From the NCBI GenBank assembly GCA_029936675.1, contig JAPYSB010000001.1, forward strand, positions 259,323 to 323,322: a stretch of 64,000 bases of DNA. The letters are read 5' to 3'. Positions within the stretch are counted from its first letter, which is position 1, and every line of letters begins with the position of its first letter. The notes under the pieces were generated by a model. It had not been told where the DNA came from. It saw nothing but the letters and a program-made list of their open reading frames with translations, and ran no database searches. Made by a program: the position numbers and the translations under genes. Below are positions 52,188 to 61,433 of this stretch, piece by piece. Source of the DNA: Dehalococcoidia bacterium (GTDB lineage: Bacteria; Chloroflexota; Dehalococcoidia; Lucifugimonadales; UBA826).

Positions 52188-54086
52188 ATGATTTGGGTAC
52201 GTAGAATAATCGCATTGCCTTTCATCATCATGGCCTTCGTCACCTTTCAAGTTGGTGTTCTAGCCCAGCAGACAGCTTCCAATCTCATCAATCCATCTTT
52301 TTACCTGGAAACTTTAGCAGAGTCTAACATCTACCAATTTCTACTAACTGATTTGCCCAAAACAGCACTAAAAGACTTGCGGAAAGCAAATAGTAACCCC
52401 ATTATCGAGCAGAGTGGATTGTCCGATGAAATTATCCTCACCTCGATAAACGAAATTATCCCACCCGAGTGGTTGCAATCCAATTTTGAATCCGCTGTCA
52501 CAGGGGTTGGTGACTACGTAACTGGAAGGAGTGACGAATTCACCATTTCGATACCGGTGGATGAAAGAGTCCAAGCAGCGTCTAATCAAATAACTTTTAT
52601 ATTAAATGAAAGTGATCTATATAAACTGGTCATGGAAAATCAGGTGCGCCCAGTTGTGTCCGAAGCATCAAAAAACGAATTACCTTTTGACGTCTCTGTT
52701 AACGAGGACCAACTAATGGGGTCGATCCAAAAAATAATATCTAAAGCGTGGCTCACCGGGCAAATAGATTCAGTACTTGGTGAAGTGGTTCCCTACGCAG
52801 TAGGAGCTAAAGATACTTTCGCGATCACAATAACTGTAGACGATCGGATTGAAGTAGCAGTCGCGGAAGTCAAATTTTTGTTGGCTGAGGCTAACGCTTA
52901 TGAAGCATTATTTGAGGGCTCAATTGCTCCAAATATATCCTCTTCAATAGGTAACACTGCAAAATTGCCCTTCGGTGTGGAAATGACTGACGAGGAAATA
53001 TCAGCAATAATAAAAAAGACAGCCCCATCCTCCTGGATGCAAAAAACAACTGAATCAATACTTGATAATGCCACTCCTTATTTGGTCGGGAGAACTGATG
53101 AATTTTCTATCTCAATTGACATAGAACCAAATAAAGAAGAGGCGGTTAGTGATTTGATAGCCCTCGCTGAACAAAAATTAACCGGAAAATTGGACAGTTT
53201 ACCCGATTGTAGCGCTGATGAAGTCGTCAATATATTGAGCAACCCCGTCGGAGGACTTCCGTCATGCTACCCAGCGGACCCAGCCCTTAAACGACAAATG
53301 CAAAGTTATACTAAAGCATACATAACCACAGTTATATCGGCAGTAAGGCCACAGATTATCAATATGATTCCTAACTTAATTGAATTTGATCAAGACTCCT
53401 TGAGGCAGGTAGTCCCCCCAAAGGCATTAGATTCTTTCGATCAAGGTAGGGCTATTATGCGAGAAGGCTATACCTTCAGGGAAACTGATTTGGAAGGTCT
53501 TATCAAACAAGGTGCAGGTGACAATTCTTGGGATCAGGTTACTGCTGTTAGAAATTCTCTATCAAAGGGAATTCAATATAACGATCAAGATTTTAGGGTC
53601 CACATTGAAACAATAACTGCCGATGGCGGCCAAACACTATCAATGCTTGACCAACTTCGAGACATACTGAAGTTAGTACACATGTTTAATTTGGCAGTTT
53701 ACATACCGACTATTCTAATAGCAGCTCTAGTGGGGTTTTTAGGTGGGCGAGGATGGAATCAAAGACTCATGTGGGCTGCTATAGCCATGTTAATTGCATC
53801 ATTTCTGGTATATGTAATCTGGGGTCCGATTTACTCGTCTGTAGCTGAGCCAATCATTCATGTACAAATAGATCAAATCGCATCACAAACCAGCGGACAA
53901 ATCGCACCTCAATTCTTGGCCACTGAATCATTGGTGCTTCAGCAAGTCACCAGCATTGGGAAAATAGCGATTTCAAAGTTCATAGCAGGCATTTCGAGTA
54001 CCGCACTCATAACATCAATTATCTCAGTGATGATAATTGCTGGATGCGTAATTTTTAGAAAGATGAATTCTAAAGTAGAAATTTAG
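52188..54086 (+). CDS. Membrane protein with three tandem extracytoplasmic repeats, unknown family
   Basis: A 632-residue protein that I do not recognise. An N-terminal helix (about 7-26) is followed by a large, mostly hydrophilic part. It contains three repeats of about 95 residues (46-140, 141-236, 237-331), each with an (S/P)xWL/M element and a (T/V)GRxDEFxISI-like strand (VTGRSDEFTISI, VGAKDTFAITI, VGRTDEFSISI). A region with two cysteine-containing loops follows (about 340-370). Near the C-terminus are hydrophobic helices at about 508, 530 and 600. The layout suggests a domain outside the membrane held at both ends. The CMD gene follows after 11 bases. Confidence 0.8.
   Translation: MIWVRRIIALPFIIMAFVTFQVGVLAQQTASNLINPSFYLETLAESNIYQFLLTDLPKTALKDLRKANSNPIIEQSGLSDEIILTSINEIIPPEWLQSNFESAVTGVGDYVTGRSDEFTISIPVDERVQAASNQITFILNESDLYKLVMENQVRPVVSEASKNELPFDVSVNEDQLMGSIQKIISKAWLTGQIDSVLGEVVPYAVGAKDTFAITITVDDRIEVAVAEVKFLLAEANAYEALFEGSIAPNISSSIGNTAKLPFGVEMTDEEISAIIKKTAPSSWMQKTTESILDNATPYLVGRTDEFSISIDIEPNKEEAVSDLIALAEQKLTGKLDSLPDCSADEVVNILSNPVGGLPSCYPADPALKRQMQSYTKAYITTVISAVRPQIINMIPNLIEFDQDSLRQVVPPKALDSFDQGRAIMREGYTFRETDLEGLIKQGAGDNSWDQVTAVRNSLSKGIQYNDQDFRVHIETITADGGQTLSMLDQLRDILKLVHMFNLAVYIPTILIAALVGFLGGRGWNQRLMWAAIAMLIASFLVYVIWGPIYSSVAEPIIHVQIDQIASQTSGQIAPQFLATESLVLQQVTSIGKIAISKFIAGISSTALITSIISVMIIAGCVIFRKMNSKVEI
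52323..53180 (+). repeat. Three in-frame ~95-codon protein repeats
   Basis: The segments 52323-52607, 52608-52895 and 52896-53180 encode homologous protein modules. The identity is visible at protein level (LPF.V motif, W-L/M element, GRxDEF strand) but the DNA is well diverged, so the duplication is old. Confidence 0.75.
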
Positions 54087-54097
54087 AGGTAACTAGT

Positions 54098-54643
54098 ATG
54101 GCTAGGGTAAAGCAAATAACGTCAAAAAATGAACTATCGGATGAACATCATGGAATATTTGATTCAATAGCTTCTTCTAGAGGAAGAATAAGTGGCCCAT
54201 TCTCAGTGTTGCTACACAGCCCAGAGATTGCCGGAAGAGCGGCGCATCTTGGGGCGTACATACGCTTTGAATCTTTACTTGAAGACGATGAGAGGGAGGT
54301 CGCAATCATTACAGCTGCTCGGGAAATGAATTGTAACTATGAATGGGCAGCTCACGTACCAATAGCTATAGAAGCTGGTGTAGCCCAAGAAGTTGTAGAC
54401 GTAATAAATGAAAGAGTTTCCACAGACGAGGTGGCCCCCAACTACTCGCTGATAATACGGTATGCAAGGCAATTAATAAATGATAAAAAAGTGGATCAAG
54501 AAACGTTTGAACAAGCTGTTTCTAAATACGGAGAACAGGGTGTCACAGAATTAACAGCCGCCATCGGTTATTATGGAATGCTGGCATGCGCCCTTAATGT
54601 TTTTGAGGTAACTCCTGAATCTGGCAAACCAACCCTAATATAA
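54098..54643 (+). CDS. Carboxymuconolactone decarboxylase (CMD) family protein
   Basis: A 181-residue helical protein with the CMD pattern: FSVLLHSPEIAGRAAHLG, then LEDDEREVAIITAAREMNCNYEWAAHVPIAIEAG. The redox CxxC of AhpD is not present; the EWxxH form is the decarboxylase-like branch. These proteins include lactone decarboxylases and poorly characterised peroxidase-related enzymes. It may be cotranscribed with the membrane repeat protein. Confidence 0.85.
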   Translation: MARVKQITSKNELSDEHHGIFDSIASSRGRISGPFSVLLHSPEIAGRAAHLGAYIRFESLLEDDEREVAIITAAREMNCNYEWAAHVPIAIEAGVAQEVVDVINERVSTDEVAPNYSLIIRYARQLINDKKVDQETFEQAVSKYGEQGVTELTAAIGYYGMLACALNVFEVTPESGKPTLI

Positions 54644-54644
54644 C

Positions 54645-55571
54645 TTAAGAAAGATATTGGGTGACCTCTTCATATTCTTCGTCAGTCAGCTGCCAATCAG
54701 CGGTGGCAGCGTTAGAGATAACCTGTTCCGGTTTGGTTGCGCCGGCTATTACTGAACTAATATCACCGTTATAAAGTAGCCAAGCGAACGCTAAATCCAA
54801 AACAGTTTTACCTCTTTCTTTGGAAAAGCTAATCAACTTTTCAAGTAACGCGTAGTTATCCTCAGTAAACAATCCTCTATTATCGGATTCCAATCTAGAA
54901 CCTGTTGGAGATGGAGAATTTCTCCTGTATTTCCCTGTCAAAAACCCGTTGGCTAGCGGGAAATATGGAAGAATTCCTACCCCATATTTTCCACAAAAAG
55001 GAATCAATTCACGCTCTACATTTCTTTCCAGCATGCTGTAGTGTGGTTGGGCACTTATAAAAGTCTGGATTCCAAGTTCCTTGGAAGTCCATATAGACTC
55101 ACAAACCTGCCATGCAGAAAAATTTGAGCACCCAAAATACCTTATTTTGCCTTGGGTGACCAAATCATCCAAGACTCTCAAGGTCTCTTCTATGGGTGTA
55201 GTGGAGTCCCACCAATGAATTTGGTACAAATCTATATAATTGGTGCGTAAGCGAGTCAAGCTATTTTCAACTTGCTCTATTATATGTTTTCTGGAATTGC
55301 CAGCTTGATTGGGACCTTCTGACATACGACTTGAAACCTTAGTAGCTATTACGGCTTTCTCACGTCTACCTTCTAGGGACCTTCCTATATATTCCTCTGA
55401 CAAGGTATTGCCGTAGCTATTTGAAGTGTCAATCAAATTGATTCCAACTTCAAATAATTGGCTGATAACAGAATCCGAACTCTCGTAATCTAACCTGCCC
55501 CCAAAATTATTAGCCCCGAGACCGATGACTGAAACCTCCAACCCAGAATTTCCTAATTTTCTATAGTTCAT
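54645..55571 (-). CDS. Aldo/keto reductase
   Basis: A 308-residue barrel. The catalytic tetrad is visible as D47 and Y52-type residues in LIDTSNSYGN, the lysine in VIATKVSS and the histidine in YQIHWWD. The NADPH-binding GCSNFSAWQV and VIAGATKPEQV segments are present. Substrate unknown. Its ATG shares a base with the stop of the comB-like gene, so the two are coupled. Confidence 0.9.
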   Translation of the reverse strand: MNYRKLGNSGLEVSVIGLGANNFGGRLDYESSDSVISQLFEVGINLIDTSNSYGNTLSEEYIGRSLEGRREKAVIATKVSSRMSEGPNQAGNSRKHIIEQVENSLTRLRTNYIDLYQIHWWDSTTPIEETLRVLDDLVTQGKIRYFGCSNFSAWQVCESIWTSKELGIQTFISAQPHYSMLERNVERELIPFCGKYGVGILPYFPLANGFLTGKYRRNSPSPTGSRLESDNRGLFTEDNYALLEKLISFSKERGKTVLDLAFAWLLYNGDISSVIAGATKPEQVISNAATADWQLTDEEYEEVTQYLS

Positions 55572-56278
55572 TAGAGACTCCCATTATTTACTATATTTTC
55601 AGGCCTGGATACGAAATAGCCATCTTCTTTATTAATCATAAGAGCAAATGGATGTGAATTTACATCCAAAGCCATTTCGCGGTCTTCAATGGGCCACTGA
55701 GGGTATTTAGGAATTTCATATTTCTGTGACTCTTCACCAGCTATAACCAACGATCTTACAGCATTATGGTCAGGGTTTCTGCCTTGCATGGTATTTCGTA
55801 AATAAAGAGCACATTGTTCATCTTCATCTGCTCTTACTCTACCTTCCCAGCCCATGGCTACCAAGGTAACTATCTCTGGCTTTACCGAAAGGATGTTAGT
55901 TACAGTAGCATCTGCTACGGCAAATGAACCTCCATAGATGACATCTGCGTTAGAAGCCGCAGTGACGCCTACCGTTCCTGCCCGTGTGGACTGGATAATT
56001 GTTTTGCCGGTCAGATCCACATCTTTTAATTCAGATGGAGAATTTCCAAAATCGAATCCTTCCGGTCTTTTACCTCCAACTTCCCCCATCAAAACATCCC
56101 CCACACCCTTACGCTTAAGTTCAAAAGCCTCTTCTATTTCAGCAACCAAAATGATTTCTTTTGCACCGTTTGCAAAGGCTATCGCCTCTGTAGTGAAACA
56201 ACGAAAAACATCGATCACCACCACGATTCCTTCAGCCTCTTGGGCTCCCCTAATCAGACTTTCAATTCTTATTTCCAA
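55571..56278 (-). CDS. comB: 2-phosphosulfolactate phosphatase family protein (ComB)
   Basis: A 235-residue protein with VVVIDVFRCFTTEAIAFANGA, the GEVGGKRPEGFDFGNSP loop and QSTRAGTVGVTAA, which together mark the ComB family. In methanogens ComB makes sulfolactate on the way to coenzyme M; in bacteria the family is common and may act on sulfolactate or other phosphorylated compounds. No other coenzyme M gene is here. It lies one base from ispH and overlaps the aldo/keto reductase. Confidence 0.85.
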   Translation of the reverse strand: MEIRIESLIRGAQEAEGIVVVIDVFRCFTTEAIAFANGAKEIILVAEIEEAFELKRKGVGDVLMGEVGGKRPEGFDFGNSPSELKDVDLTGKTIIQSTRAGTVGVTAASNADVIYGGSFAVADATVTNILSVKPEIVTLVAMGWEGRVRADEDEQCALYLRNTMQGRNPDHNAVRSLVIAGEESQKYEIPKYPQWPIEDREMALDVNSHPFALMINKEDGYFVSRPENIVNNGSL

Positions 56279-56279
56279 T

Positions 56280-57194
56280 TTATGCGTCCCTTATACCCCT
56301 TAATTCTTTAGGCAAGGTGAAAGTTATATTTTCTTCTTCGCCACCCATTTCAATTACTTTGTTAGGGTTAATGAAATCGATAATACCCCTCACCAGTGAG
56401 TCTGGAGTAGATGCACCAGAGGTTATGCCTACATTTACCACATCAGCCAGCCATTTAGGATCGAGTTCTTCTACACTATTAATCAAAAAAGCAGGTACTC
56501 CGTTCAGTTCCGCAACCTCTTTTAAACGGTTACAGTTAGAGCTATTTTGGGCACCCACCACCAAAAATACCTCGACATGATTAGAAATTTCTTTTACTGC
56601 CATTTGCCTGTTTGTAGTGGCATAACAAAGGTCATTTCTAACTAATACGTCACTAAAGGAATTTTGAATATTGCGGATTGAATTTTCAGTATCGCCTACA
56701 GAAAGTGTGGTCTGGGTCAAAACGGCCACGGGAATGGAATTATCCCATCCTGGAGATACAAATTCCTCTCTATCATCTACAATTTCCATATCTGTTTGCC
56801 CAGTAGTTCCTTTAACTTCCTGGTGCCCTTTATGTCCAACCAATATGATTTTTCTACCTTCTCGGTTATATTTTTTTGCTTCATTATGAATCTTAATCAC
56901 AAGAGGGCAGGTTGCATCCAAAACCTGTAATCCCTGTTCTTTTGCCTTCTTAAAATCTTCTGGAGGAGAACCATGGGCCGAAAAAACCACCTTCGCTCCT
57001 CTTGGAATTTCATCTACATTTTCGACTGTTATCGCACCTTTGGATTCTAAATCATTCACGACGTATGGATTATGAACTATTTGATGTTTCACATATATCG
57101 GGGGTCCATATTTTTCAAGGGCCAGTTCGACAATATCTATTGCACGAACCACCCCAGCACAAAACCCCCGTGGGACTCCCAAATAAACGTTCAC
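56280..57194 (-). CDS. ispH: 4-hydroxy-3-methylbut-2-enyl diphosphate reductase
   Basis: A 304-residue IspH. The cluster cysteines are in PRGFCAGVVRAI and DATCPLV, with the third in DLCYATTNRQ. IVHNPYVV and FSAHGSPP also match. It makes IPP and DMAPP in the last step of the MEP isoprenoid pathway using a 4Fe-4S cluster. It leads the ispH-comB-aldo/keto reductase transcript. Confidence 0.95.
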   Translation of the reverse strand: MNVYLGVPRGFCAGVVRAIDIVELALEKYGPPIYVKHQIVHNPYVVNDLESKGAITVENVDEIPRGAKVVFSAHGSPPEDFKKAKEQGLQVLDATCPLVIKIHNEAKKYNREGRKIILVGHKGHQEVKGTTGQTDMEIVDDREEFVSPGWDNSIPVAVLTQTTLSVGDTENSIRNIQNSFSDVLVRNDLCYATTNRQMAVKEISNHVEVFLVVGAQNSSNCNRLKEVAELNGVPAFLINSVEELDPKWLADVVNVGITSGASTPDSLVRGIIDFINPNKVIEMGGEEENITFTLPKELRGIRDA

Positions 57195-57326
57195 TTAATT
57201 CTCCTGGCATGCTAAATATTCAATACCGCATCTAGGGTATCAAATAATGTCATATGATTGGATCAATCGGCTCATTGTAGTAGTAACCTTTGAGTCGTTG
57301 TATACTAACTATATCTAACTGTCGCA

Positions 57327-58511
57327 ATGGAGATTCCACCCCATATGAAATTAGCTCAGCGGATGAGTCGTCTCGGAACAGAAACTGCATTCGAAGTACT
57401 AGCCAAAGCCCAACAGTTAGAAGCCAAAGGAAGACATATCATTCATCTCGAAATCGGGGAACCTGATTTTGATACCCCCACCAACATCGTAGAGGCTGGG
57501 AAGCAGGCATTGTCTGATGGGTTTACCTCATATAACCCTTCCCCTGGATACGATGATTTAAAAGAATCGATAGCAAAAGATATATCCAATAGCAGGAATA
57601 TAAGCGTCAAAAAAGAAAACGTGATTGTCACCCCAGGTGGTAAGCCAATAATGTTTTTCATAATGCTAGCGATGATAGAAAATGGGGATGAAGTACTTTA
57701 CCCGAACCCCGGGTTCCCGATTTACGAATCCATGATTGAATTTTGCGGTGGGACAGCGGTACCAATGAGGCTTGGGGAGGAAAACTCTTTCAATTTAAAC
57801 ATCAAAGAGGTGGAAACCCAGATATCTGAAAAAACAAAACTGATGATTGTTAATTCTCCTAATAACCCATGTGGAAGCGTGATAGACAAAAATGATTTAG
57901 AGGCTTTGTCGAAACTAGCCAAGGAAAATGACATTACAGTTTTATCTGATGAAATATACTCCCGCTTCCTTTATGAAGGAACCCACCACAGTATCGCCAG
58001 TTTCCCTGACATGATAGATAGAACAATAATACTCGATGGCTACTCTAAAACTTACGCTATGACTGGTTGGAGAATCGGTTACGGTATCTTCCCAGGTGAC
58101 TTGGTTGAACCTATTTCACGGTTAGTGACCAACAGTGTGTCATGCACGGCTAGTTTCACCCAAAGAGCCGCTATTGAAGCAACAGAAGGGCCTCAAGAAG
58201 ATTCAATATTAATGGTTGAAGAATTCAAAAAGAGAAGGTCTACAGTGGTCGATGGGTTAAATAAAATCGACGGGATAACATGTGCTTTGCCCAAAGGTGC
58301 TTTTTATGCATTCCCCAACATAGAGGGAACCGGAATGACTAGCTCTGAATTTGCTAATAGGGTTCTAGAAGAAGCCGGAGTAGCCGTGTTGGCGGGAGAA
58401 TCATTTGGTGAGTACGGCACCGGTTATATAAGGATATCTTTTGCAAACTCCACAGAAAACCTAATCCAAGCCATAGATAGAATACGCAAATTAGTAGAAT
58501 CTAAAACCTAA
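57327..58511 (+). CDS. Class I/II aminotransferase
   Basis: A 394-residue PLP aminotransferase of fold type I. It has SPGYDDLKESIA, VNSPNNPCGSV, LSDEIYSRF and the PLP lysine in YSKTYAMTGWRIGYG. The final FGEYGTGYIRISFA with its substrate-binding arginine is present. Likely donors are aspartate, alanine or aromatic amino acids; the exact one is not predictable. Start may be the ATG at 57345, which has GGAG at a better distance. nadE follows after 70 bases. Confidence 0.9.
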   Translation: MEIPPHMKLAQRMSRLGTETAFEVLAKAQQLEAKGRHIIHLEIGEPDFDTPTNIVEAGKQALSDGFTSYNPSPGYDDLKESIAKDISNSRNISVKKENVIVTPGGKPIMFFIMLAMIENGDEVLYPNPGFPIYESMIEFCGGTAVPMRLGEENSFNLNIKEVETQISEKTKLMIVNSPNNPCGSVIDKNDLEALSKLAKENDITVLSDEIYSRFLYEGTHHSIASFPDMIDRTIILDGYSKTYAMTGWRIGYGIFPGDLVEPISRLVTNSVSCTASFTQRAAIEATEGPQEDSILMVEEFKKRRSTVVDGLNKIDGITCALPKGAFYAFPNIEGTGMTSSEFANRVLEEAGVAVLAGESFGEYGTGYIRISFANSTENLIQAIDRIRKLVESKT

Positions 58512-58581
58512 ATCAGCACCGATTACAGTAGAATAGCTTCCATATATTTTATTACATTTATGTTGATGGACCATACTAGAA

Positions 58582-60282
58582 ATGGCTACCCTACGTTTAG
58601 CATTAGCCCAGATCAACCCTACAGTCGGTGACTTAGGTCATAACACTGACGTCATCATTCACCATATAGAGAAAGCAGAGCAGGAAGGAATTGACATTAT
58701 CGCTTTCCCAGAACTGGCTGTGACTGGCTATCCGCCAGAAGATCTGTTACTTAAACACGATTTTATAAAAGACAACATAGATGCTGCCGAAAAAATAGCT
58801 CGGTCTACAGGTGAAATAACGGCTATATTCGGGTTTGCCGAACGCGTAGAAGACAAAATTTACAATTCTGCAGCAATAGCTAGCAACCATGAAATCGTTG
58901 ATAGCTATCAAAAAATACATCTGCCGAATTATGGAGTCTTTGATGAAAAACGTTATTTCACCGAGGGGTCCGATTTTCCCGTATACGACTTAGGCCAAGT
59001 GAGGTTCGGGGTAAATGTATGTGAAGATATTTGGTTTTCACCCGGACCAAGTGATACTCAAAGTGATAATGGGGCGTCTTTGATTATTAATATCAATGGC
59101 TCCCCCTTCAGCTTGGGGAAAAGATCTCAAAGAGAAAAAATCTTGATCGAAAGAGCGAAAAGCAATGGCATCTTCATCGCATATATAAACATGGTTGGAG
59201 GGCAAGATGAACTTGTATTCGATGGGGGTAGCCTAATAGTTGATCCTGGAGGCAACATACTCATGAGAGCAAATCAATTCGAAGAAAATACATATATTTA
59301 TGAACTTGATCTTCCAACATATAAGCCCAGCACTACATCGAAATCGATTAACGAGATAAAACAAGTGCTCTTACCAGGGACCATAAAAGAGGGCTCACCT
59401 AGTGTTTCATCACCTCCACTTAGCATAATTGGTCAGAAGGAAGAGATTTACAGAGCTTTGGTACTAGGAACACGAGATTACGTAAGAAAATGTGGGTTCA
59501 CAAAGGTTCTAATTGCTCTATCAGGAGGTATTGACTCTAGCTTGGTCGCCGCAATTGCAGTAGAGGCTTTAGGCTCGGAAAATGTAAAAGGAATATCTTT
59601 GCCCTCCAAATTTTCCTCCATTGGGAGCAAAGTTGATGCCAAACAACTGGCTGACAATCTGGAAATACGAATGGACACGATTCAAATTGAGGAAATTCTT
59701 CAATCCATGGAAAAAGGTCTCAGTGATCAATTTCAAGGAACCGAATGGGGGGTCGCAGAGGAAAACCTCCAATCTAGAATCAGAGGCAATATAATGATGG
59801 CATTATCTAATAAGTTTGGTTTTCTAGTATTAACTACCGGAAACAAAAGTGAAATGGCTGTTGGATATGCAACCATTTATGGGGACATGGCAGGAGGATT
59901 CTCAGTAATAAAAGACTTGCCCAAAGGCATAGTGTACGAAATTTGCCGCTATATTAATATGAAACATGGATACGATTTAATTCCCGATTCTGTCTTAACC
60001 AAACCTCCTAGCGCGGAATTAAAACCCGACCAAAAGGATTCAGATACTCTACCTGATTACGATATTTTGGACGCTATCTTAGAAAAATATATAGAACAAG
60101 ATCTTGGGATTGATGAGATTCTAAATATTGGATTTGATCCTGGCACTGTAGCGGAAATATTGAAACTGGTAGACATAAATGAGTACAAAAGACGTCAATC
60201 GGCACCAGGTATCAAAATAACTTCTAAGAACTTCGGTAGAGATCGTAGAATGCCTATTTCCAACAAATATCGACCTTATTAA
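58582..60282 (+). CDS. nadE: Glutamine-dependent NAD+ synthetase
   Basis: A 566-residue two-domain enzyme. The N-terminal nitrilase-type glutaminase (1-260) has FPELAVTGYPPEDLLL (Glu), YQKIHLPNYGVFDE (Lys) and GVNVCEDIWF (Cys). The C-terminal synthetase has the ATP loop ALSGGIDSSLVAA and GNKSEMAVGYATIYGDMAG. It amidates nicotinic acid adenine dinucleotide to NAD+. It is followed by an M20 peptidase and larA on the same strand. Confidence 0.95.
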   Translation: MATLRLALAQINPTVGDLGHNTDVIIHHIEKAEQEGIDIIAFPELAVTGYPPEDLLLKHDFIKDNIDAAEKIARSTGEITAIFGFAERVEDKIYNSAAIASNHEIVDSYQKIHLPNYGVFDEKRYFTEGSDFPVYDLGQVRFGVNVCEDIWFSPGPSDTQSDNGASLIININGSPFSLGKRSQREKILIERAKSNGIFIAYINMVGGQDELVFDGGSLIVDPGGNILMRANQFEENTYIYELDLPTYKPSTTSKSINEIKQVLLPGTIKEGSPSVSSPPLSIIGQKEEIYRALVLGTRDYVRKCGFTKVLIALSGGIDSSLVAAIAVEALGSENVKGISLPSKFSSIGSKVDAKQLADNLEIRMDTIQIEEILQSMEKGLSDQFQGTEWGVAEENLQSRIRGNIMMALSNKFGFLVLTTGNKSEMAVGYATIYGDMAGGFSVIKDLPKGIVYEICRYINMKHGYDLIPDSVLTKPPSAELKPDQKDSDTLPDYDILDAILEKYIEQDLGIDEILNIGFDPGTVAEILKLVDINEYKRRQSAPGIKITSKNFGRDRRMPISNKYRPY

Positions 60283-60335
60283 ATACATATATTAGTATTG
60301 CTGCTGAAAAAAAATCTACACATAAGAGCTTAAAC

Positions 60336-61415
60336 ATGATTAGAAGAGAAAGACTCGTACAAACATTTTGCGATATAGCAAGAATTGATAGCCCTTCAGG
60401 TGAAGAAGAAAATATGGCTATCAATATTTCCTCCCGATTGGAAACATTAGGTTTTAAAACGATGAGAGACGCATATGGAAACCTAGTTGCATCGGACGGA
60501 AGGCCGGATCCAATTCTCCTGTCAGCCCATCTGGACACAGTGGAACCAGGAAGGGGAATAAATCCATCTGTGGAAGGCGACAGGATTGTGTCAGACGGAA
60601 CCACTATTTTGGGTGGAGATTGTAAAGCTGGAATATCGGCCATTCTTGAAGCCTTAGAATCGATTATGGAAGACGCGGTTGAATATCATCCAGTAGAGCT
60701 TGCCTTTACCAGGGAGGAAGAAATAGGCCTGGTAGGGGCTCGCAACCTAGACTTCAATTTAATAACTGCCAAGGAAGCGATCGTATTTGATGGAGAGGGA
60801 CCGGTAAGCCAAATAACTGCATCGAGTCCAACTTATGTAGGATTTGATATAGAAATCACCGGCAGAGCTGCTCATGCAGGAGTGGAACCGGAAAAAGGTC
60901 TTTCTTCTATTAAAATAGCCTCAGAAATTATCACACGACTCCCACAAGGGAGATTGGATGAAACTACGACAGTAAATGTGGGAACTATTGAAGGTGGGAC
61001 GGTTAGGAATGCGGTACCTGAGACAACTACAATTCGCGGGGAATTTCGTAGTACAAGTATAGAAAACTTAGATGGATTAAGAGTTCAAATAACAGACGTC
61101 GTAAAAGAAGTGGAAGCCCTATTCCCTGAGGCGACAATAGATAACCATTTACACGTAGAATTTGAAACTTATACCTTGACTGACGATGATCCAGCCACAA
61201 TGAGAGTCAAAGAAACCCTAAAAGGTCTTGGGCTAGAACCCAGTATGAAACCATCGGGAGGCGGAACTGATGGTAATGTATTTAGGCTAAATGGAATTAG
61301 TTCAGTGGTAGTGGGTATGGCAGACCATGGCATGCATACAGTCCGGGAGTACGTAACAATCCCTGATTTGGTAGATGCGGCACATCTTTGTGAAGCTCTT
61401 TTGAGAACTGAATAA
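60336..61415 (+). CDS. M20-family metallopeptidase (PepT-like)
   Basis: A 359-residue di-zinc peptidase with SAHLDTVEPG (His, Asp), LGGDCKAG (Asp), FTREEEIGLVGA (Glu pair), the DGEGP segment and GGTDGNVFRLNG, with the last ligand in DHGMHTVREY. A lid domain with GRAAHAG lies in the middle. The layout is closest to the tripeptidase-like PepT group. It lies between nadE and larA. Confidence 0.9.
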   Translation: MIRRERLVQTFCDIARIDSPSGEEENMAINISSRLETLGFKTMRDAYGNLVASDGRPDPILLSAHLDTVEPGRGINPSVEGDRIVSDGTTILGGDCKAGISAILEALESIMEDAVEYHPVELAFTREEEIGLVGARNLDFNLITAKEAIVFDGEGPVSQITASSPTYVGFDIEITGRAAHAGVEPEKGLSSIKIASEIITRLPQGRLDETTTVNVGTIEGGTVRNAVPETTTIRGEFRSTSIENLDGLRVQITDVVKEVEALFPEATIDNHLHVEFETYTLTDDDPATMRVKETLKGLGLEPSMKPSGGGTDGNVFRLNGISSVVVGMADHGMHTVREYVTIPDLVDAAHLCEALLRTE

Positions 61416-61433
61416 TATGTTTGGATCCTATGT

